Origin: an uncultured Thiohalocapsa sp.
Lineage (GTDB): Bacteria; Pseudomonadota; Gammaproteobacteria; Chromatiales; Chromatiaceae
DNA: 64,000 nt
Reading direction: 5' to 3'
NCBI RefSeq assembly: GCF_913062725.1
Contig: NZ_CAJXWY010000012.1
Span: 1-64,000, forward strand
How positions within the stretch are numbered: position 1 is the stretch's first letter; the number at the start of each line of letters is the position of its first letter. The position numbers and the translations under genes were made by a program. The notes beneath the pieces were generated by a model. The model was not told the origin of the DNA. It made no database searches and saw nothing but the letters and a program-made list of their open reading frames with translations. Positions 1 to 9,476 of this stretch are shown piece by piece.

Positions 1-303
1 GTGTTCGGACGCCGCATCCGGGTCGTCGCCGATCGCTTCCATGTCGCCAAGCTCTATCGCGAAGCCGTCGACAACCTCCGCAAGAACGAGATGAAACGGT
101 TGCGGAAAACCCTGCCGAAGGCAACCTATCGCCAACTCAAAGGCGCGCTGTGGGCCTTGCGCAAACCCCCCGAGACCTTGACCGATGAGGAGAGACAGGT
201 CTTGGCGCTGTTGTTCACCCACGCCCCGCGCTTGCGTGAGGCGGTCGACTTGCGCGACGCGCTCACCGCGCTCTTCAACGAACCGCTATTTGGGGCCGGG
301 TAA
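1..303 (+). mobile_element. ISL3-family transposase remnant (C-terminal part, truncated)
   Basis: The 100-codon frame carries the DRFHVAKLY motif and the downstream helical region with DEERQVLALLFTHAPRLREA, which are typical of the ISL3-type DDE transposase catalytic domain. The 5' part lies outside the window or is lost. The frame stops at 301-303 shortly after LTALFNEPL, where intact relatives continue for roughly another hundred residues, so the 3' end is also missing. GC content drops sharply right after the stop, so the truncation point coincides with the junction to the AT-rich restriction gene. It is almost certainly non-functional. Family assignment is from motif recognition; related DDE families are possible. 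Confidence 0.7.
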
Positions 304-304
304 A

Positions 305-2386
305 ATGAACAGAATTAAGACGCCAACAGCAAACCTCGTGTCTTTCAAAGAGCTTTTCGCTCTTGAAGGGGATAGACAAAGACGCTCTTTTGAGATTCCT
401 GAGTATCAGCGTGGATATTCTTGGCAGACGCGTCAGCGTAAAGATTTGCTTGATGATTTAGAGAGAACAGCTAATACAGTCCTGTTTCCAAAGCGCGGTG
501 ATTATAACTGTAGACAATCGACGCAGCATTTTTGTGGCACGATCATCTGCACTCCTCTGGCATCAGAAGATATTTTTAATATTGTTGATGGGCAGCAGCG
601 AATTACCTCACTAGCGATTCTCCACTCTGTGATCAGTAGAGTAGTTGCGCCTTCGACATTTCAGCCTGTACCTTTTAATCCAAGCGATATGGATAGGCTC
701 TATTTCCAGAATGTGGTCAGGTATGCAAAACGTGACGAGCCCAAAACAGCGAGCCAAAGCCAGTATAGGGCAGCATATAACGAATTTGAGAAGTGGCTAA
801 AAGTATCAGGTCATCCTGCCCGTAAGCTACTTGAGGTGATTGATAACCATTTGTTCTTTATTCTATTTGTACTGAAAGACGACCATGAGGTGAGTAGGGT
901 CTTTGAGACAATCAATAACCGCGGCAAGCCTTTATCCCAGATGGACTTGGTTAAAAATCATTTGATCTATTTGCAGAACGAACATAACTGGCACGTTTTT
1001 CAAGTCAATACGATATGGGCCGACATTATTCGTGAAGACGAAGAAACGCGTTATGTTGGCAGTGAGACAGCAGATACGGTGTTGAATGCGGTTGTAGCGA
1101 CCATGTTCCACCCAGGAAGAAGGCGCGCGGGGGTCACGGACTTTTCTTTGATTTCTGAAAATGTCACAGACGAAAATACATTTTATCTGCTTCTTCGTTT
1201 TCTGCAGAGTGCTTTCCAGACCTTCAGGAAATTGAGAGGTGCCTTTGAGACAACTGGAGACAAGGTAACCGAACAATTAACCTACTTAAATTTTCATGCC
1301 TCAATAACCAGTGTCCTACCGTTAATCATCTGCCGAGAGTTTGTCCGTGAGGATGCCAATAAAAATAATGAAGCGCCGATACTCGAAGCTATAGAAAGAG
1401 CCAACTTTCGTCTATATGGATTACTTAACGCATCCAAGCGGTCTGATAGTCATAAAATTCCTCTGCATGCGCTTGCACATGAATACCTTAAATCCTTTAA
1501 AAAAAATAGAACTCTACCGGATCTGCCAAGTGAGCTTGAAAAGATCGTTCGCGCGAAACATCCTGATGGAGTCGAGCAGATTGCATACGCATTAACGCTG
1601 GATGACAATGATACGACTGACTTCTATGACTGGAGTAATCTGCGATACTTTTTGGCAAGGTGGGAGCAGTCCAATATGGATAAGCAAAATTTTAACTGGC
1701 GATCGCTTAGAAACAAGTTGTTGGGCACAAATGATGAGCTGGAAATTGAACATATCACCCCACAGAAACCGAACCACGATTCGTCAGATGAAGAAACTCC
1801 TCCTGAATATGCATACAACGACCGTCAGCTAATACGGCGGCTTGGGAATTTGATGCTACTACCGAAGGGAGTCAACATAGTTTTAAGCAACGGAACTTTG
1901 GACGAAAAGCGTACGAAATTGAGTGAACAGTCAAAACGGGTTTCTGGATTACAGTCGAAAAGGCTCTCTATCTATGTGGAGAAGGCGATAAAGTTCCAGA
2001 GAGCTTTGGAAAACCGTGGGAATGGTCTGCAACGCGAGGAATTTTATTTCGATGACTCAGTAGGCAGTCAGTTCTACACTCCTACAACGGAGGCAAACCG
2101 TCAGATTGCATTGCTAAAGACACTTTGCGATATGAGGGAGATGGATATGATTGGGTTTGCTCTGAAGACATGGATGTTTCTGAAAGAGAAGGAGTATGTG
2201 AAAACGCGTTATTGCGGGGTGATCTCATTTTCGCATTCTGGCGTCGCGTACAAGGCGAATGAGGAATCAAATGCAAATAAGCTTAAGCAAAATGCAGTGC
2301 TGGATAGCCAAGGTAATTTTGATAAGCGTAAGCGGATGGTTGAACAAAGAGAAAATATCATTCAAAAGTCAGGCATAGCGAAATAA
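305..2386 (+). CDS. GmrSD-type (DUF262/DUF1524) modification-dependent restriction protein
   Basis: This 693-residue protein has the DUF262 signature at the N-terminus: IPEYQRGYSW near residue 30 and the nucleotide-binding NIVDGQQRITSL near 95. A DUF1524 His-Me-finger nuclease follows in the second half: EIEHITPQ near residue 480, then LGNLMLLPKGVNIVLSN. This is the fused GmrS+GmrD layout of type IV enzymes that cut modified (for example glucosylated-hydroxymethylcytosine) DNA using NTP. An extra C-terminal region of about 110 residues follows. The ATG at 305 is preferred over the in-frame GTG/ATG codons upstream, which overlap the transposase remnant. The gene is strikingly AT-rich against its GC-rich neighbours, which indicates horizontal acquisition. 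All key motifs look intact, so it may be active. Target specificity cannot be told from sequence. Confidence 0.85.
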   Translation: MNRIKTPTANLVSFKELFALEGDRQRRSFEIPEYQRGYSWQTRQRKDLLDDLERTANTVLFPKRGDYNCRQSTQHFCGTIICTPLASEDIFNIVDGQQRITSLAILHSVISRVVAPSTFQPVPFNPSDMDRLYFQNVVRYAKRDEPKTASQSQYRAAYNEFEKWLKVSGHPARKLLEVIDNHLFFILFVLKDDHEVSRVFETINNRGKPLSQMDLVKNHLIYLQNEHNWHVFQVNTIWADIIREDEETRYVGSETADTVLNAVVATMFHPGRRRAGVTDFSLISENVTDENTFYLLLRFLQSAFQTFRKLRGAFETTGDKVTEQLTYLNFHASITSVLPLIICREFVREDANKNNEAPILEAIERANFRLYGLLNASKRSDSHKIPLHALAHEYLKSFKKNRTLPDLPSELEKIVRAKHPDGVEQIAYALTLDDNDTTDFYDWSNLRYFLARWEQSNMDKQNFNWRSLRNKLLGTNDELEIEHITPQKPNHDSSDEETPPEYAYNDRQLIRRLGNLMLLPKGVNIVLSNGTLDEKRTKLSEQSKRVSGLQSKRLSIYVEKAIKFQRALENRGNGLQREEFYFDDSVGSQFYTPTTEANRQIALLKTLCDMREMDMIGFALKTWMFLKEKEYVKTRYCGVISFSHSGVAYKANEESNANKLKQNAVLDSQGNFDKRKRMVEQRENIIQKSGIAK

Positions 2387-2491
2387 ATGAGATTTCAGTC
2401 GTGATTATTGCTACTTTGTTATCTCGCTCTATACGTCTGATATAGTTATCATTTTCCCGGTAGCCCGTAACAAGTCGATTCTGGACGCCTC

Positions 2492-3058
2492 ATGGTCAAA
2501 ACCAAAAGCCTTGCGCCGCAAGATTCGTTGCGGTCGCTGAAAGAAAATCTGGCGTTTCATATTGAAGAATATCACCACCATTTTCACACAGTAACGTCAG
2601 CAAAGCATGAAATGGCCGCAGCCTATATCTAAAGCCTATTTAAAACCGAAGCAAGTTGGCGCAACATGGAACGGATGAACGAAGAGGTGGATTTATCAGG
2701 GGACGGCCAACAGCGCTTGCAGCAATTCATCTCCGACTCGCCTTGATCTGCCAGTGCGTTAACCCGTGATGTGGCGGTGAAGACCTCCGCCTTCTACGCC
2801 AGTCAGCCGACCTATCAGCGCCGTGACGTCGGCTATATCTTGGATGAATCGGCGCATCTCAATAAAGGCAAACAGTCCGTTGGTGTCGCCCGACAATATG
2901 CCGGTGTCAGCCATACCCTTACACATAAGTCTGAAAAATTCAACAAAAACAATAATATATAATAAATCAGAAGTTATTGTTTTTATTGGTGATTTGGGAT
3001 TTGCGTATAACAAGATGGGTGTCAGCGGCAAGGTCGAGAACTGCGAGGTCGGCGTCTA
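2492..3058 (+). pseudogene. IS701-family transposase N-terminal pseudogene
   Basis: Reading one frame from the ATG at 2492 gives EEYHHHFHTVTSA, then LFKTEASWRNMERM, GDGQQRLQQFISDSP, RRDVGYILDESA, GKQSVGVARQYAGV and, after an interruption, [11 protein letters not shown]. These are the conserved blocks of the IS701-type DDE transposase N-terminal half. In-frame stops occur at 2630 (TAA) and 2744 (TGA, replacing the expected Trp of SPW). The frame is split by a 115-bp gain at 2912-3026. The homology ends at about 3058, where it abuts the helicase pseudogene; the catalytic C-terminal half is absent. It is dead as a transposase. Confidence 0.8.
2912..3017. mobile_element. 106-bp MITE-like insertion with 9-bp target duplication
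   Basis: The segment is flanked by perfect copies of GGTGTCAGC (2903-2911 and 3018-3026). Removing it plus one copy restores the transposase reading [12 protein letters not shown], so it is a true insertion. The segment is very AT-rich. Its ends form imperfect terminal inverted repeats (both begin CAT; 13 of the first 20 positions match when one end is reverse-complemented). Internally, AAAAACAATAA (2945-2955) and TTATTGTTTTT (2974-2984) form a perfect 11-bp inverted repeat. It has no coding capacity. Non-autonomous mobilisation by an IS that makes 9-bp duplications is inferred; the parent is unknown. Confidence 0.65.
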
Positions 3059-3527
3059 TCGCCGTGCGTCGCGGTTGGTGTCGCCATAGATGATACGCAC
3101 CGCATCGGGATTGCCGAGCAGGTTCTGAATCCGGGCGCTCAGGTAGTTGAGGGTGTCCTTGTGCTCGGTGAAGAGGATCAACTTGCGGCGGCTGCCCCGG
3201 CGTCGTGCATCTCCGGGCGGTCTTGCAGCAGGCTGGAGAGTTGTTCCCACTGAAGAGCGCGGCCTGTGTGATGCGGCAGGCCTCGACGCCCAGCTTGAAG
3301 CCGGCGCCGTCGGCATCGAAGGCCCAGGCGCGTCCGGTGGTGGCCAGGGCCAGGCGTGGCTCGTCGCTGCGGAACAGCATCTGTTCCTGGGTCTGGCCGT
3401 TGGCGCCTTTGTAATAGAGTGTCAGCGCCTAATCGCCCATTGGTTCGACCTGTACCACCCGGACGATCTCGTTGGGGACGACGCCCTGGAGCTGTGCGCC
3501 GGGTTTGAGGTCTTCGAGTTTGAGCAC
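3056..3527 (-). pseudogene. RapA/SNF2-like helicase pseudogene with internal deletion
   Basis: From a GTG at 3527 the minus strand reads VLKLEDLKPGAQLQGVVPNE, the characteristic N-terminus of a family of large (about 1,000-residue) defence-associated RapA/SNF2-type helicases. It continues with [24 protein letters not shown] and [16 protein letters not shown]. An in-frame TAG lies at 3431-3429. Near 3251 the sequence jumps to a much later block, [14 protein letters not shown], and after a frameshift near 3200 to [15 protein letters not shown] and [12 protein letters not shown], the start of the helicase C-terminal domain. The ATPase core is therefore deleted and the C-terminus is lost at the junction with the IS701 remnant. 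It is non-functional. Confidence 0.75.
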
Positions 3528-3869
3528 CCGTTACGTCCCCTGTTGAGCACGCCGGCAGGGGCGGGCTCTGTGTTCATGTGCCGCATTCCGTGATGCTTGC
3601 GTAACTGTCCACATGGAGTCAATGCCACAAGGTTGTTCGTTGACGCCACGCACGAAAGGTCTCCGGAGCCCGCCAACGGGTGCCCGGCGTTCGGATGCGC
3701 CCGGCTCGGGCGGCCGGGCGCCCATCAAGTCGGTGCGAAAATTCCGAAGAAAGTGAAAGCTTTCTCGAAGATCAGCCGGCATCGGGAAGCCAAGGAGTGT
3801 CGATAGTATCGAGTCGGGCGTCAGCTCTCCTTGCCGATTCGCCACTGCAGTACCCGAGGCCGCACCCTG
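3528..3869. other. intergenic stretch upstream of the MFS transporter
   Basis: I see no convincing gene here on either strand. GC content is typical of the chromosome. Short open frames have no recognisable product. The stretch contains a small palindrome GAAAGCTTTC near 3754 and must hold the promoter of the MFS gene, but no strong -35/-10 pair stands out. Confidence 0.5.
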
Positions 3870-5366
3870 ATGCGCAAACAGACTGACAACCGTTGGCTCA
3901 TTGTTGCCGGAGCCCTGATCATTCAGGCCAGCCTTGGCGCCGTCTACATCTGGAGCGTCTTCCAAACGCCGCTGTTGGCGCAGTTTCCGGGCTGGTCGGA
4001 GACGCAGGTCACGCTGCCCGCCCAGCTGGTGATTGCGGTGTTTGCGTGCGCGGTGATCGTTGGCGGGCGCGTTCAAGACCGGCTCGGCCCGCGGCTGGTC
4101 GGGACGCTGGGCGGCCTGGTGCTTGGGCTCGGGCTCATGCTGGCTGGCTTGACGGGTCGCTTTGCCGAAGGGCCGGCGCTGGTCTGGCTGGTCGCTACCT
4201 ACGCGGTGCTGGGCGGCCTTGGAATCGGCATGGCCTATGTCTGCCCGGTCGCAACCTGCGTGAAATGGTTCCCCGACAAGCGTGGACTCATCACCGGTCT
4301 GGCCGTCGCCGGCTTCGGTGCTGGTGCATTCTTCTTCGCACCGCTGGCGCGTGCGCTGATCGGCGGCGGCGACTATGCGCTGTTCGGGCTGGCGCTCTTT
4401 CCGCTCCCGCAGATCGGCGTGTTCGAGACCTTCATCGTGCTTGGCAGCATTTTCCTCTGCGCCGTCGTCCTGGGCGCCCAACTGCTGCGTAATCCGCCGG
4501 AGGGATACTGCCCACCGGGTTGGGCCAGTTCCGCCGGCGCACCGGGCAAGCCTTCCGACCCGGCGGGGCAAGCCCATTTCACGCCCAGCGAGATGCTGCG
4601 CACGCCGACCTTTTGGCTACTGTGGATCACTTACCTGGCCGGCAGTACCGCCGGCCTGATGGTGATCATGAAGGCGGCTCCGATCTGGGAGACCTTCAGT
4701 CTCTCAGCGGTGACCCAGGTGCCGGTCTCCTATGAGCGCTTCGCCGCGATCGCCTCCGCCGGGGCCATGTCGGTTGCGGTCCTGGCGTTGTTCAACGCGG
4801 CGGGGCGCATCCTCTGGGGGCGAGTATCGGACAGCCTCGGGCGCAAGCAGACCCTGATCCTGATGTTCGTCCTGTGCGGCCTGATCCTGTTCGCGCTGGA
4901 CTGGATGCGGCCCTATCCGCTGTATCTGCTTGGGGTGTCGCTTGTCGCGCTCTGCTTCGGGGGTTACCTTGCCCTCTATCCGGCAATCGTCGCTGACTTC
5001 TATGGCACCCGCCACATCGGTGTGAACTATGGCCTCTTGTTCACCGCTTACGGGAGCGGCGGACTGCTCGGACCTTTTCTGGCTGCGGTACTGTTCGAAA
5101 CCGCTGGAACCGTTCAGTATCAGGCATTGGACGCGAGCGGCGGGCTTGCGACCCGCCTGTTCCAGCTGGGTGAGTACGATGCCGCTTTCCTCGCCGCCGG
5201 CCTCCTTTGCATCGCGGCAGCCGCTGTGACATTGGCGCTTCAGGCCCCTCAACGCGACCGGCTGAAACAGCCACGTCGGCGCAGCAGCCCGCATCGTGCA
5301 GAACCCGCTGCAGCGACGGCGGGCAGCAATGAGGATGCTATCGTTTTTGACCAGGACGTGCACTAG
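3870..5366 (+). CDS. MFS transporter, OFA (oxalate/formate antiporter-like) family
   Basis: A polytopic membrane protein of 498 residues with about twelve hydrophobic segments. The first starts at LIVAGALIIQASLGAVYIWSV, the typical OFA opening. The MFS motif A-like RVQDRLGPR lies after TM2, and RVSDSLGRK marks the start of the second half. The OFA family exchanges small carboxylates or other anions; the substrate is not predictable here. The ATG at 3870 gives a short basic N-terminus (MRKQTDNRW); an upstream in-frame TTG at 3831 is possible. A low-complexity Ala/Arg-rich cytosolic tail follows the last helix. It is transcribed alone, toward a bidirectional hairpin at 5493-5520. Confidence 0.8.
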   Translation: MRKQTDNRWLIVAGALIIQASLGAVYIWSVFQTPLLAQFPGWSETQVTLPAQLVIAVFACAVIVGGRVQDRLGPRLVGTLGGLVLGLGLMLAGLTGRFAEGPALVWLVATYAVLGGLGIGMAYVCPVATCVKWFPDKRGLITGLAVAGFGAGAFFFAPLARALIGGGDYALFGLALFPLPQIGVFETFIVLGSIFLCAVVLGAQLLRNPPEGYCPPGWASSAGAPGKPSDPAGQAHFTPSEMLRTPTFWLLWITYLAGSTAGLMVIMKAAPIWETFSLSAVTQVPVSYERFAAIASAGAMSVAVLALFNAAGRILWGRVSDSLGRKQTLILMFVLCGLILFALDWMRPYPLYLLGVSLVALCFGGYLALYPAIVADFYGTRHIGVNYGLLFTAYGSGGLLGPFLAAVLFETAGTVQYQALDASGGLATRLFQLGEYDAAFLAAGLLCIAAAAVTLALQAPQRDRLKQPRRRSSPHRAEPAAATAGSNEDAIVFDQDVH

Positions 5367-5492
5367 GGGCGCCTCTGTGCACACAAATGCTCGATGCCGG
5401 CGACACGCACGGCGCCTGCAGTGGTGATCGCTGGCACAGCAACGGGTGCCTGACGCCTCGGTGCGAGGTGCCCAGCTGGCCCAAAACGAAAA

Positions 5493-5520
5493 AAGCCCGG
5501 CAGTGATGGCTGCCGGGCTT
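5493..5520 (-). terminator. Rho-independent terminator of tRNA-Arg (probably bidirectional)
   Basis: AAGCCCGGCAG and CTGCCGGGCTT form an 11-bp perfect stem around the 6-nt loop TGATGG. On the minus strand the stem is followed by a run of T residues (positions 5496-5491), right after the tRNA 3' end. On the plus strand it is followed by TCTT, so it may also stop MFS transcription. Confidence 0.85.
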
Positions 5521-5531
5521 TCTTAGCGTTA

Positions 5532-5608
5532 TGGCGCGCCCGGAAGGATTCGAACCTCCGACCACCTGGTTCGTAGCCAGGTGCTCTATCCAGCTGAGCT
5601 ACGGGCGC
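5532..5608 (-). tRNA. tRNA-Arg (anticodon ACG)
   Basis: The minus strand folds as a 77-nt cloverleaf. It has acceptor GCGCCCG pairing with CGGGCGC, D arm GCTC/GAGC, anticodon stem CCTGG/CCAGG with loop CTACGAA (anticodon ACG, read as ICG after deamination), T arm GGAGG/CCTTC with loop TTCGAAT, discriminator G and an encoded CCA. It decodes the CGU/CGC/CGA arginine codons. It is monocistronic, with its own promoter and terminator. Confidence 0.97.
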
Positions 5609-5620
5609 GTTGAGCCGCAC

Positions 5621-5649
5621 AGTATGTGATTGCGGCCGTCGGACGTCAA
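5621..5649 (-). promoter_or_regulatory. Sigma-70-type promoter of tRNA-Arg
   Basis: On the minus strand, TTGACG (5649-5644) and CATACT (5626-5621) are separated by exactly 17 bp. The -10 ends 12 bp before the mature tRNA 5' end, which fits a short 5' leader. Confidence 0.7.
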
Positions 5650-5817
5650 GTACTTTGTGCCGGTTGTGCTGGTCTGCGCGGTGTGGCGCCGGTCTCGCGC
5701 CGGTCTTGCGGTGCTGGCCTCGGAGCCGGACAGGCGGGCGGGCGTTGCGTTTCGGCGCGCCGTTGGCTGAAATCGGAGGGGCGCCCATACCGTGCCAAGC
5801 AGCCGTCTTGCCAGCCT

Positions 5818-7167
5818 ATGACCAGCCATGTCTCCGCAGCCCCGCCGCCGCCCCTGGCCGAGCGCATGCGCCCGCACGCGCTCGGCGATGTAATCGGTCA
5901 GCGTCATCTGCTGGGCGAAGGCCGGCCGCTTGCGCGGGCGCTGGGCAGCGAGCGGCCGCATTCCATGATTTTCTGGGGGCCGCCCGGCAGCGGCAAGACC
6001 ACGCTGGCGCGGCTGCTGGCGGGGGCGTCGGGCTGGCGCTTTCTGAAGCTCTCGGCCGTGCTGGCGGGGGTGAAGGACATCCGCGCCGCGGTGGCCGAGG
6101 CGAGGGCGGCCCGGGAGCAGGCGGGGCAGGGCAGCATCCTGTTCATCGACGAGGTGCACCGATTCAACAAGTCGCAGCAGGATGCGCTGCTGCCGCATGT
6201 GGAGGACGGCACCGTGGTGTTCATCGGCGCCACCACCGAGAATCCATCCTTCGAGCTGAACAATGCGTTGCTGTCGCGGGCGCGGGTCTACGTGCTGAAA
6301 GCGCTTGAGGCGACGGATCTGGAGGCGCTCATGGATCGGGCCCTGACCGACGCCGAGCGCGGGTTGGGTGCGCTGGGGCTGGAGATTGCGCCGCAGGCGC
6401 GCGCGCTCATCGCCGCCGCCGCCGACGGCGACGCCCGCCGGGCGCTGAACCTACTGGAGCTGGCGGCGGACTTCGCGCAGGAGGCGGCCGCGGAAGGCGG
6501 CGCGCCGGAGATCGGCGTCGAGGCCGCGCGGCTGGTGATCGAGGGCGGGGTACGCCGCTTCGACAAGGGCGGCGAGGCGTTCTACGACCAGATCTCGGCG
6601 CTGCACAAGTCGGTACGCGGATCGGCGCCGGATGCGGCCCTGTATTGGCTGGCGCGGATGATCGACGGCGGCTGCGATCCGTTGTATCTCGCCCGGCGCA
6701 TCGTGCGCATGGCGAGCGAGGACATCGGCAATGCCGACCCCCGCGGCTTGGCGCTGGCCATGGACGCCTGGGATGCCCAGCAGCGCCTGGGCAGCCCCGA
6801 GGGCGAGCTGGCGCTGGCGCAGGCGGTGGCTTACCTGGCTTGTGCGCCGAAGAGCAATGCCGTGTACACGGCCTGGAACGCCGCGCTGGCGGATGCGCGC
6901 AGCCAGGGCTCGCTGGAGGTGCCGGTGCAGCTGCGCAATGCACCCACCAAGCTCATGAAAGCGCTCGGCTATGGCGCCGCCTACCGCTACGCCCACGACG
7001 AGCCGGACGCCTACGCCGCGGGTGAGCGCTACTTCCCGGAGGCCATGGAGGAGCGGCGCTACTACCAGCCGGTGGCGCGGGGGCTCGAGATCAAGATCCG
7101 CGAGAAGCTGGCGCGGCTGCGGGCGCTGGATCGGGCGGCCGGCAAGGACGGCGGCGGGCAGGCGTAG
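5818..7167 (+). CDS. rarA: Replication-associated recombination protein A (RarA/MgsA AAA+ ATPase)
   Basis: 449 residues, the usual length for this clamp-loader-like AAA+ ATPase that acts at stalled replication forks. Walker A GPPGSGKT lies at residues 54-61, Walker [20 protein letters not shown] near 108, and sensor 1 [12 protein letters not shown] near 140. The C-terminal tetramerisation/MgsA part contains [20 protein letters not shown] and [15 protein letters not shown]. The ATG at 5818 is chosen because the AAA+ homology begins about 15 residues later; the frame is open further upstream but overlaps the tRNA promoter. It is not beside lolA/serS as in many gammaproteobacteria. It is followed by leuC after 151 bp. 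Confidence 0.93.
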   Translation: MTSHVSAAPPPPLAERMRPHALGDVIGQRHLLGEGRPLARALGSERPHSMIFWGPPGSGKTTLARLLAGASGWRFLKLSAVLAGVKDIRAAVAEARAAREQAGQGSILFIDEVHRFNKSQQDALLPHVEDGTVVFIGATTENPSFELNNALLSRARVYVLKALEATDLEALMDRALTDAERGLGALGLEIAPQARALIAAAADGDARRALNLLELAADFAQEAAAEGGAPEIGVEAARLVIEGGVRRFDKGGEAFYDQISALHKSVRGSAPDAALYWLARMIDGGCDPLYLARRIVRMASEDIGNADPRGLALAMDAWDAQQRLGSPEGELALAQAVAYLACAPKSNAVYTAWNAALADARSQGSLEVPVQLRNAPTKLMKALGYGAAYRYAHDEPDAYAAGERYFPEAMEERRYYQPVARGLEIKIREKLARLRALDRAAGKDGGGQA

Positions 7168-7318
7168 CGGCCCATGCCGTGCGGCCGGCGCGGCGGCGCT
7201 CATGCTGGACCCGGGCCGCCGTCGCCCGAACCGCCGGCGCCGGGCGGCGCAGCATTTGAGTTCCCCCCATCGCCGCGGTACGCTAGTCGGCTTCGTGTTC
7301 GCGCCCGAGACCGCCCCC

Positions 7319-8725
7319 ATGCCCACGCCCCGCACGCTCTATGACAAGATCTGGGACGACCATGTCGTCCGCACCGACGAGCACGGCACGTCGCTGCTGT
7401 ACATCGACCGGCAGCTGGTCCACGAGGTGACCTCGCCGCAGGCGTTCGAGGGGCTCCGGCTCGCCGGGCGCAAGCCGCGCCGCCCCGAGGCCAATCTGGC
7501 GGTGCCAGATCACAATGTGCCCACCACCGACCGGCACCTGGGGATCACCGATCCCATCTCGCGCATCCAGGTGGAAACCCTCGAGGCCAACTGCCGCGAG
7601 GTGGGCATTCAGCTGTTCGACATGGCGGACAAGCGCCAGGGCATCGTGCACGTCATCGGCCCGGAAGAGGGCTTCACGCAGCCGGGCCTCACCATGGTCT
7701 GCGGCGACAGCCATACCTCCACCCACGGCGCCTTCGGTGCGCTGGCCTTCGGCGTGGGCACGTCCGAGGTGGAGCACGTGCTCGCCACCCAGTGCCTGCT
7801 GCAGAAGAAGTCCAAGTCCATGCTGGTGCGCGTGGACGGCCCACTGGGGCGCGGCGTCACGGCCAAGGACATCGTGCTCGCCATCATCGGCGAGATCGGC
7901 ACCGCCGGCGGCACCGGCCATGTCATCGAGTACGGCGGCGATGCCATCTATGCACTCAGCATGGAAGGGCGCATGACGGTCTGCAACATGTCCATCGAGG
8001 CCGGCGCCCGCGCCGGTCTCATCGGCATCGACGAGACCACCATCGACTATGTCCGCGGTCGGCCCATGGCACCGCAGGGCGCGCTGTTCGAGCAGGCGGC
8101 CGCCTACTGGCGCAGTCTCAACTCCGACCCCGGTGCCGAGTACGACCGGGTGGTGACCCTCGACGCCGCCAGCATTCGCCCGCAGGTCACCTGGGGGACC
8201 TCGCCGGAGATGGTGCTGCCGGTGGACGCTGCCGTGCCGGACCCGGCGGACATCGTCGACCCGGTCAAGTCCGGCAGCTACCGCCATGCGCTGGCCTACA
8301 TGGGCCTGGCGCCGGGGACGCCGCTCGCTGACATCCCGCTGGACAAGGTCTTCATCGGCTCCTGCACCAACGGACGCATCGAGGATTTGCGGGCGGCGGC
8401 CGCCGTGGCCCGCGGCCACAAGGTGGCGGATTCCATCAAGCTGGCCATGGTGGTGCCGGGCTCGGGGCTGGTGAAGGCACAGGCGGAGGCCGAGGGGCTG
8501 GACAAGGTGTTCATCGAGGCGGGCTTCGAATGGCGCGAGCCGGGCTGCTCCATGTGTCTGGCCATGAATGCTGATCGGCTCGAGCCCGGCGAGCGCTGTG
8601 CGTCCACCAGCAACCGCAACTTCGAGGGCCGCCAGGGGCAGGGCGGGCGCACGCACCTGGTGAGCCCGGCCATGGCCGCCGCCGCCGCCATTCACGGCCG
8701 CTTCGTCGACGTGAGGGAGATCTAA
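7319..8725 (+). CDS. leuC: 3-isopropylmalate dehydratase large subunit
   Basis: 468 residues. It isomerises 2- and 3-isopropylmalate in leucine biosynthesis together with LeuD. The [4Fe-4S] cluster cysteines are visible in [11 protein letters not shown] (near residue 345) and [13 protein letters not shown] (near 405). The substrate-loop block [10 protein letters not shown] near residue 64 and [25 protein letters not shown] near 130 are aconitase-family hallmarks. The ATG at 7319 begins [17 protein letters not shown], the normal start. It is the first gene of a tight leuCDB operon; the stop is 2 bp before the leuD ATG. No leader peptide with Leu codons was seen in the 151-bp upstream gap. Confidence 0.96.
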   Translation: MPTPRTLYDKIWDDHVVRTDEHGTSLLYIDRQLVHEVTSPQAFEGLRLAGRKPRRPEANLAVPDHNVPTTDRHLGITDPISRIQVETLEANCREVGIQLFDMADKRQGIVHVIGPEEGFTQPGLTMVCGDSHTSTHGAFGALAFGVGTSEVEHVLATQCLLQKKSKSMLVRVDGPLGRGVTAKDIVLAIIGEIGTAGGTGHVIEYGGDAIYALSMEGRMTVCNMSIEAGARAGLIGIDETTIDYVRGRPMAPQGALFEQAAAYWRSLNSDPGAEYDRVVTLDAASIRPQVTWGTSPEMVLPVDAAVPDPADIVDPVKSGSYRHALAYMGLAPGTPLADIPLDKVFIGSCTNGRIEDLRAAAAVARGHKVADSIKLAMVVPGSGLVKAQAEAEGLDKVFIEAGFEWREPGCSMCLAMNADRLEPGERCASTSNRNFEGRQGQGGRTHLVSPAMAAAAAIHGRFVDVREI

Positions 8726-8727
8726 CC

Positions 8728-9375
8728 ATGCCCATGCAGCCCTTCGAGAATTTCCGCGGCACGGTGGCGCCGCTGGATCGCGCCAACGTTGATACCGACG
8801 CCATCATCCCGAAGCAGTTTCTCAAGTCCATCAAGCGCACCGGCTTCGGCCCGAATCTGTTCGACGAATGGCGCTATCTCGACCGCGGCGAGCCCGGACA
8901 GGACTGCGCCAACCGCCCGCTGAATCCGGACTTCGTGCTGAACGACCCGAGGTATGCGCACGCCACCATCCTGCTGGCCCGGCACAACTTCGGCTGTGGC
9001 TCGTCGCGCGAGCATGCCCCCTGGGCGCTGGCGGACTACGGCTTCAAGGTGCTGATCGCGCCGAGCTTCGCCGACATCTTCCACCAGAACGCCATCAAGA
9101 ACGGCCTGCTGCCCATCGTGCTGGACGAGGCGGTCGTCGACCGGTTGTTCGAGCTCGCCACCGACGGCGACGAGCCGCTCACCATCGATGTGGATCTGCA
9201 CAACCTGACGCTCGATGCCGACGGCCACGGCAGCATCGAGATCGACATCGACCCCTTCCACCATCACTGCCTCATCCACGGGCTGGATGACATCGGGCTG
9301 ACGCTCACCCACGCCGACGACATTGCCGCCTACGAGGCGCGGCGGCGGGCCGAGGCGCCCTGGCTCTTCGCCTGA
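8728..9375 (+). CDS. leuD: 3-isopropylmalate dehydratase small subunit
   Basis: 215 residues, normal family length. It forms the swivel domain that completes the LeuCD active site. Signature blocks are [21 protein letters not shown] near residue 20 and [16 protein letters not shown] near 85. The ATG at 8728 sits 2 bp after leuC and within SD distance of GAGGGAGAT at the end of leuC. leuB follows after a gap of 101 bp. Confidence 0.96.
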   Translation: MPMQPFENFRGTVAPLDRANVDTDAIIPKQFLKSIKRTGFGPNLFDEWRYLDRGEPGQDCANRPLNPDFVLNDPRYAHATILLARHNFGCGSSREHAPWALADYGFKVLIAPSFADIFHQNAIKNGLLPIVLDEAVVDRLFELATDGDEPLTIDVDLHNLTLDADGHGSIEIDIDPFHHHCLIHGLDDIGLTLTHADDIAAYEARRRAEAPWLFA

Positions 9376-9476
9376 TGGCAGTATGCGTCCGCCGCACCCG
9401 GGCGGACGCGCCGTTCATGGCACCGGCGGCCGGCGTCGGCCCGGTGCAGTCTTGATACACCCACGAGGGAGACGCT

